Source: a virus
IMG/VR virus record: IMGVR_UViG_3300028025_002700
Span: 1 to 32,615 of that record
Direction: 5' to 3' (one strand)
DNA length: 32,615 nt
The notes beneath the pieces are model-generated. The model ran no database searches. It saw only the letters and a list, made by a program, of their open reading frames with translations, and was not told where the DNA came from. Positions 13,865-20,133 of this stretch are shown piece by piece. The position numbers were made by a program, and so were the translations under genes. The number at the start of each line of letters is the position of its first letter. Position 1 is the first letter of the stretch.

Positions 13865-14205
13865 TGGTGGAGATGCGGGGAATCGAACCCCGGTCCAGTT
13901 ACGGATTCATTGTTCTTCTACAAGCTTAGGCAGTTTGAATATAAATAGTGTTTGACCTGCCAGACCACTATATTTTCGCTTTTCCAGGCAAGCGATTTAG
14001 CCCTGTTGCTTTGGTGTCCTATTTATTTAAAACCTAGCTGCCCACTTAGGACTAGTGCTTTGCTAGGGGCGTCTAACAACTATCAGGCTGCTAGAGCGAA
14101 TGCAGAACGTGATTCAGCATTTATTTTGTTTAGCGGTTTTACGAGACTCCGCCATCTCGGCTTGCTTCACCAACTTCAGAATAACTGTCGAAACCAGTCA
14201 TCCCC
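13865..14205 (-). ncRNA. ssrA: Transfer-messenger RNA (tmRNA), tag AESRSAFALAA
   Basis: A complete 341-base one-piece tmRNA is present. The 5' end GGGGATGACTGGTTTCGACA and the 3' end GGGTTCGATTCCCCGCATCTCC plus encoded ACCA form the alanine-tRNA-like domain (acceptor GGGGATG/CATCTCC). By alignment with known tmRNAs (AAAATA, one triplet, then resume codon) translation resumes at GCT (14118) and the tag reads AESRSAFALAA, ending at tandem stops TGA TAG (14080-14085). The AFALAA ending matches the ALAA degron that directs ClpXP-type proteolysis. It is transcribed from an extended -10 promoter just upstream and followed at once by tRNA-Asn. Phage tmRNAs are known in some actinophages. It would rescue stalled ribosomes and tag the unfinished proteins. 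Confidence 0.97.
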
Positions 14206-14233
14206 TTGTTTGTCGATATTTAGTTGTAAGTAC

Positions 14234-14242
14234 ATTATATCA
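14234..14242 (-). promoter_or_regulatory. Extended -10 promoter of the tmRNA
   Basis: On the - strand TGATATAAT is a perfect extended -10 box. Transcription would start near 14227, giving a leader of about 20 bases before the mature tmRNA 5' end for RNase P to remove. A weak -35 (TTGCTA) lies 18 bases upstream, inside the end of the phosphomannomutase-like gene. Confidence 0.7.
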
Positions 14243-14245
14243 GAC

Positions 14246-14992
14246 TTATAAGCTTTTTAGCAAATCAGATATTACTCCCAGGGTTTGCCAGGGGGTTTTT
14301 ACTTCTATACATCTAACTCCAGTTTGCAGTACCGGAAAGTCATTGCCGTCTTTATCTAATCTATCGCCAACAAAAACTACTTCTTCAGTATTAAGAGAGT
14401 TTAGTCTGATAAGTTCTAGAACTGCAAATCCTTTGTCAACACCCTTTTTTGTTATGTCTATGCTAGTAGACCCACCAGATCTAACTTCAAACTCAGGCAA
14501 GTACCCAGAAATCTTGGATTTAAGTTTTTTCTTCTTATCGCCATTTTTATCCCAGGAATCCTTAAGATACCCAGGGGCTTTCTGACCTAACCCAGAGAAG
14601 GTAATCTGAGCACCTCTATTGTCAATGGTTTTGCCATAGCTTTCTGTGGGCCAGTAACCAAGTAAGATAGCCGAAGCTTTTACAACTCGATTAATTCTTC
14701 TAATCTCACGTCTCTTTAGTTTTAGTGAGTAGACGGGCTTCCAACCAAATAGACCAGGTTTTAGATAAGATGCTCCGCTAGTTGGCATTATAGATAAGTT
14801 TTTTAGATTAGCTCCCTTAGGTAGCTTTTTTACAACCTGAGAAAGAATCTGCTTTTTGGTGCCACCAGTGATTATGCACACCTGAGTGCTAGATAGAAGC
14901 ATACTCAATGAGTACGCCATCTCCAAAGAGATAAAACCCTTGCTAGGTGCAAGGGTTCCATCTAAATCAAAAGCTACAAGCTTTACAGACAT
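14246..14992 (-). CDS. HAD-IIB phosphatase / phosphomannomutase-like enzyme
   Basis: This 248-residue protein of the HAD superfamily has a DxD nucleophile motif (AFDLDGTLAPSKGFISLEMA, Asp near residues 8-10), motif II in IITGG, and the C-terminal acidic metal site VVFVGDRLDKDGND. The length, the RGAQITFSGLGQKAP cap segment and overall order are those of eukaryotic-type phosphomannomutases (alpha-D-mannose 6-P to 1-P). Together with the cupin isomerase at 9295 it would make mannose-1-P from fructose-6-P. A plain sugar phosphatase cannot be excluded. The ATG overlaps the stop of the small basic gene upstream (TAATG), and its 3' end contains the tmRNA promoter. Confidence 0.85.
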   Translation of the reverse strand: MSVKLVAFDLDGTLAPSKGFISLEMAYSLSMLLSSTQVCIITGGTKKQILSQVVKKLPKGANLKNLSIMPTSGASYLKPGLFGWKPVYSLKLKRREIRRINRVVKASAILLGYWPTESYGKTIDNRGAQITFSGLGQKAPGYLKDSWDKNGDKKKKLKSKISGYLPEFEVRSGGSTSIDITKKGVDKGFAVLELIRLNSLNTEEVVFVGDRLDKDGNDFPVLQTGVRCIEVKTPWQTLGVISDLLKSL

Positions 14993-15135
14993 TAGTCCTT
15001 CTTTGTAACCAAACGACGCTTAATTGCATCAAAAATCTTTGGACGCTTCTTGTAAGCTTTTTTCTTCATGCTTACTCGATCGTCGTTAGCATCTTTAGCT
15101 GTAGGCTTACTGCCTCCACCTTTACCTTTTGCCAT
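14992..15135 (-). CDS. Small very basic protein (47 aa)
   Basis: A strong AAGGAG ribosome-binding site precedes the ATG at 15135, and the stop overlaps the next start. The 47-residue product is Lys/Arg/Gly-rich (MAKGKGGGSKPTAKDAND..., MKKKAYKKRPKIFDAIKRR), suggesting nucleic-acid binding. The family is not recognised. Confidence 0.7.
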   Translation of the reverse strand: MAKGKGGGSKPTAKDANDDRVSMKKKAYKKRPKIFDAIKRRLVTKKD

Positions 15136-15163
15136 GATTCTCCTTTTTATATGAACGTATTTA

Positions 15164-15397
15164 TTATACGTCTAGTCCACGATTAGTTGCACGCCAAACT
15201 GATGGCGAGTGATTTTCTTGTACAGCACGCTTGTGGTCGAAGTCTTCGTAAAGTCGAAGAATGTGGATACAAGGATCGCCCTCTTCAAATTCCAGATCTT
15301 CTGCTTCACTTGTAGGAAGACCATCGTGCGTGTAGCACACAGATGGACCAATCCAACCGTTGTTGATTCCTAGCTCTAGCCATTCTTCAAAAGTCAT
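15164..15397 (-). CDS. Conserved hypothetical protein, actinophage type (77 aa)
   Basis: The start is ATG 15397, 5 bases after an AGAAAGAG ribosome-binding site; the longer frame to 15433 lacks a ribosome-binding site. The acidic protein contains GWIGPSVCYTHDGLPTSEAED, DPCIHILRLYED and ENHSPSVWRATNRG, which I recall as a widespread actinobacterial/actinophage pattern with unknown function. It lies between a terminator and the basic-protein/HAD pair. Confidence 0.75.
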   Translation of the reverse strand: MTFEEWLELGINNGWIGPSVCYTHDGLPTSEAEDLEFEEGDPCIHILRLYEDFDHKRAVQENHSPSVWRATNRGLDV

Positions 15398-15449
15398 TTT
15401 ATCTCTTTCTATGTTGTATAGAGATAGTATCAAACTTTACCCGTAAATG

Positions 15450-15478
15450 CAACAAATCCCCCCGATTTCTCGGAGGGA
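15450..15478 (-). terminator. Rho-independent terminator with GAAA loop
   Basis: On the - strand the stem TCCCTCCGA/TCGGGGGGA (one mismatch) is closed by a GAAA tetraloop and followed by TTTGTT. It lies downstream of the small membrane protein gene (15494-15760) and upstream of the 77-residue gene. Confidence 0.75.
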
Positions 15479-15493
15479 CCTGTTTCTCTAATT

Positions 15494-15760
15494 TTAGAGT
15501 TCTGATTCTTTCTTGCCACGAGCAACTTCTGCTTCAGCAGAGGAAGCAAAAGCAGTGTTAATTTCCTGCTCGTCAAGAACACCGTCAACGACGTAAGCAC
15601 GAGCTAGCGATTCTGCAACTTCCATAATACCAACGAAAGCCGCGATTAGGGCTGACTGCCAAAGCTCAACGCCACCGATAGAACCAGCAGCTAGAACAGC
15701 ACTGACTTTTAGGATTACAAGAGCAACGGTTCTCTTGAGAATCATTTTTACTACATTCAT
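15494..15760 (-). CDS. Small membrane protein, holin-like (88 aa)
   Basis: The ATG at 15760 with a GGGAG ribosome-binding site is preferred over the longer ORF to 15805. The protein has two hydrophobic helices (about 8-25 and 30-50), then an amphipathic/soluble part with VDGVLDEQEINTAFASSAEAEVA and a charged end. Size and layout resemble small actinophage holin-like proteins, as far as I can recall. A different small membrane protein sits beside the endolysin, so one of the two may be an antiholin or unrelated. It ends at a clear terminator and is probably a single-gene unit. Confidence 0.65.
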   Translation of the reverse strand: MNVVKMILKRTVALVILKVSAVLAAGSIGGVELWQSALIAAFVGIMEVAESLARAYVVDGVLDEQEINTAFASSAEAEVARGKKESEL

Positions 15761-15764
15761 AATT

Positions 15765-15803
15765 TCTCCCGGGAGATAGTAGGGTATAAGACATCTCTCT
15801 CCC
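15765..15803 (-). promoter_or_regulatory. Possible RBS-masking switch before the holin-like gene
   Basis: The ribosome-binding site GGGAG lies inside a perfect palindrome TCTCCCGGGAGA (15765-15776). A second GGGAGA copy (complement of 15798-15803) lies upstream in the leader, so the anti-RBS segment TCTCCC can pair with either copy. This could hide or free the ribosome-binding site. Confidence 0.35.
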
Positions 15804-15830
15804 AAGAGCTCAATACTATTTTATCGTACT

Positions 15831-16145
15831 TTAACGATTGCGTCTTGGAGGTAGCCCAACGCTGATGGGGATACCTCTACGTAAAGCTTTTCTTTGATTT
15901 TCTGTAGTACCGCCCCAGATACCCACTAATTCAGGGTTTTTTAGGGCATATTCTAGGCAACGAGCAGTGTACGGACACTCCATACATGTCATTTTAGCCT
16001 CGCGCTCCATTGAATATACACCGCGCTTAGGGAAGTTCCCTTCAGGAGCCTCGTCAGTGAAAAAAGCGTCAGGATAGCTAGAAGCACACGGTGGTTCTCC
16101 ATGTTCCATAAAATCGGGGTAATCAGATGGGAAGAACTCAACCAT
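15831..16145 (-). CDS. WhiB-like iron-sulfur transcription regulator
   Basis: This 104-residue protein has the four Cys residues of the [4Fe-4S] cluster (Cys20, then CMECPYTARC with Cys54, Cys57 and Cys63) and the GIWGG turn (75-79) followed by TTENQRKALRRG, which contacts sigma factor or DNA in WhiB proteins. WhiB is confined to actinobacteria and their phages, which is good evidence for the host. Phage WhiB proteins can repress host genes or control phage genes. The ATG has an AGAGAGAAAT ribosome-binding site and follows the FmdB-like gene. Confidence 0.95.
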   Translation of the reverse strand: MVEFFPSDYPDFMEHGEPPCASSYPDAFFTDEAPEGNFPKRGVYSMEREAKMTCMECPYTARCLEYALKNPELVGIWGGTTENQRKALRRGIPISVGLPPRRNR

Positions 16146-16160
16146 ATTTATTTCTCTCTA

Positions 16161-16355
16161 TTAACGCCAACTTTGACTAGTGCTAAAGCCCTGACCCTTG
16201 AAATTAATAGGAGGTGCAGTGAACACTCTAACTAGTTTACCTTCGCAACCCTCTTCTACGCAAGTTTGGGTTTCTGGCTCTTCTTCGGTAATAGAGCGAG
16301 TCATCTGATGCTCGTGCTCAGGATTTTCGGAACATTTGTATGGGTATGTAGGCAT
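16161..16355 (-). CDS. FmdB-like zinc-ribbon protein
   Basis: This 64-residue protein begins MPTYPYKC, the hallmark start of FmdB-type regulatory zinc ribbons, with Cys residues in KCSENPEHEH, TCVEEGCEGKLVRVF. The second Cys of the first pair is replaced (CSENPEHEH), so His may complete the zinc site. Role unknown; DNA- or protein-binding is likely. It sits between nrdH and whiB in the same - strand unit. Confidence 0.82.
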   Translation of the reverse strand: MPTYPYKCSENPEHEHQMTRSITEEEPETQTCVEEGCEGKLVRVFTAPPINFKGQGFSTSQSWR

Positions 16356-16357
16356 GA

Positions 16358-16588
16358 TTAGTCCTGGTGTACTAGGGTGTTCAGTTTATCTAGGCGGAAT
16401 CCAGCCCAGCTTTCAGTGCCAGCTACAACCACAGGAGCAGATGCGTAGCCCTTCTCCTCGATAAGAGCAAACACCTCTGGGCTATCTTGAATCATCTTAG
16501 ATTCAAACTCGATACCCTTGACGGTCAAGAAACGCTTGGTCTGCTCACAGGCAGTGCAGTTCGGATTGCTATAAACGATTACGCTCAT
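16358..16588 (-). CDS. nrdH: NrdH-like glutaredoxin
   Basis: This 76-residue thioredoxin-fold redoxin has a CTAC active site (Cys11 and Cys14) and the cis-Pro segment ASAPVVVAG. The C-terminal AGFRLDKL matches the NrdH/glutaredoxin pattern (normally GFRPDKI). It should reduce the oxidised Cys of ribonucleotide reductase, whose gene lies three genes upstream. A ribosome-binding site (AAGAAAGAAG) precedes the ATG. Confidence 0.9.
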   Translation of the reverse strand: MSVIVYSNPNCTACEQTKRFLTVKGIEFESKMIQDSPEVFALIEEKGYASAPVVVAGTESWAGFRLDKLNTLVHQD

Positions 16589-16600
16589 TTTTCTTCTTTC

Positions 16601-16756
16601 TTAGCAGCAATAAAGTAGACGCCAAACATAGACGCCCACTGGATAGAGAGCATATATAGCAAGTAGCTGCATGGCAGTGATAGCCGCAATATTTGCTAAA
16701 TATGTCAATGAAGTCAGGTTAATTGATTTAACTCCGGTCAATACGATTGTACTCAT
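16601..16756 (-). CDS. Small membrane protein (51 aa) between B12-related genes
   Basis: The ATG overlaps the stop of the DUF4430 gene (TAATG), with AGGTGG 8 bases upstream. The 51-residue product is largely hydrophobic (SLTYLANIAAITAMQLLAIY, ALYPVGVYVWRLLYCC) and ends in two Cys. One or two membrane segments are likely. It may act with the membrane-anchored DUF4430 protein upstream. No family recognised. Confidence 0.55.
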   Translation of the reverse strand: MSTIVLTGVKSINLTSLTYLANIAAITAMQLLAIYALYPVGVYVWRLLYCC

Positions 16757-17226
16757 TACTGAGGCCACCTAACTTCATTGTTAACTGTAAATGTTAGGGC
16801 AAGAGAGTCTCCAGCCTTTACTTCTAAATCGGAGATACCTTTATCGGCCCAGCCCCACTCAGAAATAACACCGGGACGACGTACGAGAATAGCCCAGTAC
16901 GCGTCCTGAGGCGGCATATCCGAGCAATCAGCTTTATCTGGTAGCCCATTTACTAGGCACACAATCTGATCGCCATACTTGTCTGTACCATCGATCTTGA
17001 TTCCAATGGACTTTACTAAGTCCAATGCGTTACCATTTCCAACTGAAATACAACTGTTAATAGGAGTTTCTTCTGTAGGCAGATCTCCATAGTCAACAAT
17101 GAGATTTACACAGCCAACTTCAGATAGCTCAGAGCTCGAATTTGGAGTAGATACCTCTTTATTTACCCACAGACCAGCAAGCACAGCTGCGGTAATACCG
17201 GTAGCAATTAATAGTTTATTTTTCAC
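16756..17226 (-). CDS. Membrane-anchored DUF4430 (transcobalamin-like) protein
   Basis: The start is GTG 17226 (VKNKLLIATG), overlapping the adenosyltransferase stop by 11 bases; the longer ORF to 17289 would overlap far more. An N-terminal membrane segment (LLIATGITAAVLAGLWV) is followed by an extracellular domain. Its pattern is that of DUF4430, which resembles the C-terminal domain of transcobalamin: ALDLVKSIGIKI, YGDQIVCLVNGL, DAYWAILVRR, SEWGWADKGISDLEVKAGDSLAL. Four Cys may form disulfides. Its placement beside cobalamin adenosyltransferase and B12-dependent RNR suggests surface binding or uptake of a cobalamin-like ligand. The domain also occurs in proteins with other ligands, so this is inference. 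Confidence 0.75.
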   Translation of the reverse strand: MKNKLLIATGITAAVLAGLWVNKEVSTPNSSSELSEVGCVNLIVDYGDLPTEETPINSCISVGNGNALDLVKSIGIKIDGTDKYGDQIVCLVNGLPDKADCSDMPPQDAYWAILVRRPGVISEWGWADKGISDLEVKAGDSLALTFTVNNEVRWPQ

Positions 17227-17791
17227 GGTTAGCACCTGGAACCCATAGGACATCGCCGATCTCTCGATTAGCATGTCTAGATAATACAAATAGTAAGTCA
17301 GAAAGACGGTTGAGATACTTGGCAGTGGTAATGTTTACTCCCTCACCAAATGCGTGAATAGCATTCCAAGTCTGACGTTCCGCTCTGCGAACTACCGTTC
17401 TAGCTACATGAAGCTGAGCGGCTAGCGGAGTCCCACTAGGAAGCACAAAAGTTCTAAGAGTGCTCAGGGGTTCGTTGTAGTGGTCGATTAGATTCTCTAG
17501 GCGAGTAACCTGTTCTTCCGTAACTCTTAGCGGTGGATATTTAGGGTCATCAATAACTGGCGTGCAGAGGTCTGCCCCAACATCAAACATGTCGTTTTGA
17601 ATGCGGAGCAGGACCTCCTTCACATCAGCATCAATGTCCATAGACAAGGCAACTCCAATGCTGGAGTTGGCCTCATCTACGGTTGAGAACGCTTCAAGTC
17701 TGGCATCGTTCTTAGAAGTACGACTCCCGTCTCCGAGAGAAGTAGTTCCTTGGTCGCCAGTCTTTGTGTAGACGCTACTGATTACTACCAA
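17216..17791 (-). CDS. PduO-type cob(I)alamin adenosyltransferase
   Basis: This 191-residue enzyme transfers adenosyl from ATP to cob(I)alamin, making adenosylcobalamin. The family signature is clear: VYTKTGDQGTTSLGDGSR (ATP-binding N-terminus), ASTVDEANSSIG-like segment (AFSTVDEANSSIGVAL), FVLPSGTPLAAQLHVART, VRRAERQTW and YLNRLSDLLFVLSRHAN. The length is typical. It starts with TTG immediately after the RNR stop, so translation is coupled to RNR. It should provide the cofactor needed by that RNR. The gene is usually part of host metabolism, so its presence in a phage is notable. Confidence 0.94.
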   Translation of the reverse strand: MVVISSVYTKTGDQGTTSLGDGSRTSKNDARLEAFSTVDEANSSIGVALSMDIDADVKEVLLRIQNDMFDVGADLCTPVIDDPKYPPLRVTEEQVTRLENLIDHYNEPLSTLRTFVLPSGTPLAAQLHVARTVVRRAERQTWNAIHAFGEGVNITTAKYLNRLSDLLFVLSRHANREIGDVLWVPGANREK

Positions 17792-19825
17792 TTATTTCTG
17801 GTTCTCCACAATCAATTTGATTTCACAGGCGTCTGTGGTGCAATATGCCTCACCGATAGCCTCGACACCAAGACCCTGGTAGACACCGTCGAATGAGATA
17901 GGGAACAACTTACCAGCTGCGTCCTCGAACTCTTCCTTAGTAATCTGGGTGTACGGCATCTGAGGATAAGTAAAGTTACCAGATGGCAAGAACGATACAG
18001 TTTTTAGCTGACCGTCATACATGTGAAGTACAGACTCAACGTGCTTAGCTTCTGTCTCAGGGTCGAACGAGATAGTCACCGACACAGAGTTGTCTGACCA
18101 GTAACGCTGAGCAGTTGCCGCGAGCGCCATCTTCTCAAAGATAGTGACGTCGCGCTCTGCACGCTTAGCCCCTGACTTGATTGGGAAGAACACTACTGAA
18201 GTAGTTTCTGGTGATTCAGAGGCTGGCTCAATTGTGTAGTTAGCCATCTTGAATAGTGGCAACATTGGGTCGTTGTTTCCGAAGCGGATTGCACGCATGA
18301 AATATTCGCCACCTGGAGTCCAGTGAACACCTGGAGACTCACCAGCAAGAATAGACACAGTACCTGACGGCTTGACGGTCGTGGTCTTGATTGACTCACG
18401 AATACCCAACCACTCCGAGTAGACAGTGTCGTAACGCTTTACAACTGCGTAGCCTTCGTCCATCCATGTACGAAGAGCAGGGATGCCCTTGTTGTCAGCG
18501 AAGTTAGCAATACCAGACATTGAAGTTCCGATACGACGGTTACGCTGCATGATGGCGTTGGTCTCTTCCCAGTGAGTAGGAAGTAGGGTCACGGTCTTGG
18601 CATAGAGGTAAGCGAACTTCAAAGTACGCTTGTAGTCTTCCAACGAGTCGTGACGGTTTAGGTAAGTCTCAACAAGAGTACACATTTCGTAGCTCTCAAG
18701 CGACTGCTCTGCACAAGGGTTGTAGCCCATGATGCGGTGGTCCTTGTTGTTGATTGGGTCACCTAGACGGCCATAAGCCTTAGAGATGTCTTCCCAGATA
18801 ACGCCAGGCTCACCATTGCGGATGATTCCGTCGATAATCTTCGAGAAGTCAGTTCCAACGTTGACCATGACCGAGTTGTTCGACATCCAACCCCAACCAG
18901 GGCTCTCCGCATCGTATGAGTTACGGTCCGGGAACTTGTCAGCATTCTTAAGGTTCAAGAAGTTGTCATCATCGATGCGACCGATAAGGAGCTCGGCAGA
19001 ACGACGAACGTTACCTGATACAACACAACGACCAATTAGGTTACCAATGTCTGCAATGTCAACAGTGGTAAGTAGCTCACCCTTGCGACCCTCGAAGATA
19101 CTAGTGATTTTGTTGTGAAGTGCAATTAGCGGATCTGGACCCGAAGCAGTTCCACCGAAGGTAGCGATAGGCGAACCGTATGGGCGAATCTGGTCATAGT
19201 TGAAATCCCAGCGCGGCTGGTCTGGCTTTAGGAACGAGTTGATAAGTGCAACTGTTGACTCCTGCCAACCTTCACGGGTGTCCGGAATATCATAATCCTG
19301 AGGAGTTCCAGGGCTATAAATTTCAAAGCCCTTGTCTGCACCCTTGTCATCGAAGCCAACACCCACACCGAGCATTGATGCCTCCATGAGGAACGCGAAT
19401 GGCTTACCTGGGTTCTGCTTGGTCATTTCCAAAGTAGATACAAAAGCACAGTTCTGCAGAGCAGCTGAGTTCTTCTGAACGTTTACGATGTTGGTTCCCA
19501 TAACCCAAAGTCCACGACCCGGAGGAGACCACTTTAAATTAAATAGAGAGTCAAAAAACTCTTTTGCCGAGGCAGCAGCTTTAGCATCAGACCAAGGCAA
19601 GCGATTCTGCTTTGCGTGATCTTTTTGGATTGAGTAAGTGCCGTTAGTTACACGCTCACAAACTTCTGCCCAGGTTTCTTTTGAGCCATCTTCTTTTTTG
19701 CGAGAGTACGTACGCAAGAATGTAATTTCGCCTACAGAGTTGCCAGCGGCATCTTTGTAACCAAAAGGTGATTCTTTTTGTTTGTACTCCGCTACGAACT
19801 CTTCATTTAATTTAAATGAGAACAT
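17792..19825 (-). CDS. nrdJ: Adenosylcobalamin-dependent class II ribonucleotide reductase
   Basis: This 677-residue reductase resembles the monomeric ribonucleoside-triphosphate reductase of Lactobacillus leichmannii (739 residues). All five key cysteines are in the right spacing: Cys126 (NCAFVST), Cys371 in NPCAEQ (thiyl radical; Glu373 near it), Cys382 (11 residues later, in YEMC), and C-terminal Cys662 and Cys667 (CTTDAC). Nucleotide-site segments such as SNNSVMVNVGTDF and PSGTVSILAGESPGVHW are present. It makes dNTPs from NTPs and needs adenosylcobalamin, fitting the adenosyltransferase directly after it. NrdH is its likely reductant. Confidence 0.95.
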   Translation of the reverse strand: MFSFKLNEEFVAEYKQKESPFGYKDAAGNSVGEITFLRTYSRKKEDGSKETWAEVCERVTNGTYSIQKDHAKQNRLPWSDAKAAASAKEFFDSLFNLKWSPPGRGLWVMGTNIVNVQKNSAALQNCAFVSTLEMTKQNPGKPFAFLMEASMLGVGVGFDDKGADKGFEIYSPGTPQDYDIPDTREGWQESTVALINSFLKPDQPRWDFNYDQIRPYGSPIATFGGTASGPDPLIALHNKITSIFEGRKGELLTTVDIADIGNLIGRCVVSGNVRRSAELLIGRIDDDNFLNLKNADKFPDRNSYDAESPGWGWMSNNSVMVNVGTDFSKIIDGIIRNGEPGVIWEDISKAYGRLGDPINNKDHRIMGYNPCAEQSLESYEMCTLVETYLNRHDSLEDYKRTLKFAYLYAKTVTLLPTHWEETNAIMQRNRRIGTSMSGIANFADNKGIPALRTWMDEGYAVVKRYDTVYSEWLGIRESIKTTTVKPSGTVSILAGESPGVHWTPGGEYFMRAIRFGNNDPMLPLFKMANYTIEPASESPETTSVVFFPIKSGAKRAERDVTIFEKMALAATAQRYWSDNSVSVTISFDPETEAKHVESVLHMYDGQLKTVSFLPSGNFTYPQMPYTQITKEEFEDAAGKLFPISFDGVYQGLGVEAIGEAYCTTDACEIKLIVENQK

Positions 19826-19907
19826 ATGTAGTTATACCGTTTCTAGTAGGGAGTATTTGATGAAATACCAGTATACATCGATTTTTAAAGCTCGAGTATT
19901 TCTGGTA

Positions 19908-20132
19908 TTACAAGAATAGTGCTTCTACTATTTCTTTGCAAATCGAACAAACCCTTAGTTTTTCAGGGTTTCTAAAGGGAACAAAAACTTTTCCACACAG
20001 GGCTATTACGGGAGTTCCCATAATATACCCCTCTGTTACAGAGGCGGATTCGGCATAATGAGCAAATTGTTCTTCATCATTGTCGTCATTTTTGGTGTCG
20101 GTATTCACATCTTCTAAAACATCAGTAGACAC
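19908..20132 (-). CDS. DUF3039 protein
   Basis: This 74-residue protein matches the actinobacterial DUF3039 pattern: HYAESASVTEGYIMGTPVIALCGKVFVPFRNPEKLRVCSICKE, with Cys residues placed as for a zinc site. The N-terminus is acidic. Function unknown. The family is essentially restricted to actinobacteria and their phages, supporting host assignment. It follows the GH130-like gene with a 1-base gap. Confidence 0.85.
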   Translation of the reverse strand: MSTDVLEDVNTDTKNDDNDEEQFAHYAESASVTEGYIMGTPVIALCGKVFVPFRNPEKLRVCSICKEIVEALFL

Positions 20133-20133
20133 G

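Noticed and set aside
14100-14585. 161-codon + strand ORF
   Set aside because: It lies opposite the tmRNA 5' part and the HAD enzyme, both strongly supported on the other strand.
16591-16665. Alternative 22-codon ORF in another frame whose TGA overlaps the nrdH ATG
   Set aside because: It has no ribosome-binding site, while the 51-residue frame has a coupled start. The overlap is probably chance.
18193-19118. Three ORFs overlapping nrdJ on both strands
   Set aside because: They are shadows of the RNR gene, whose catalytic cysteines are all in place.
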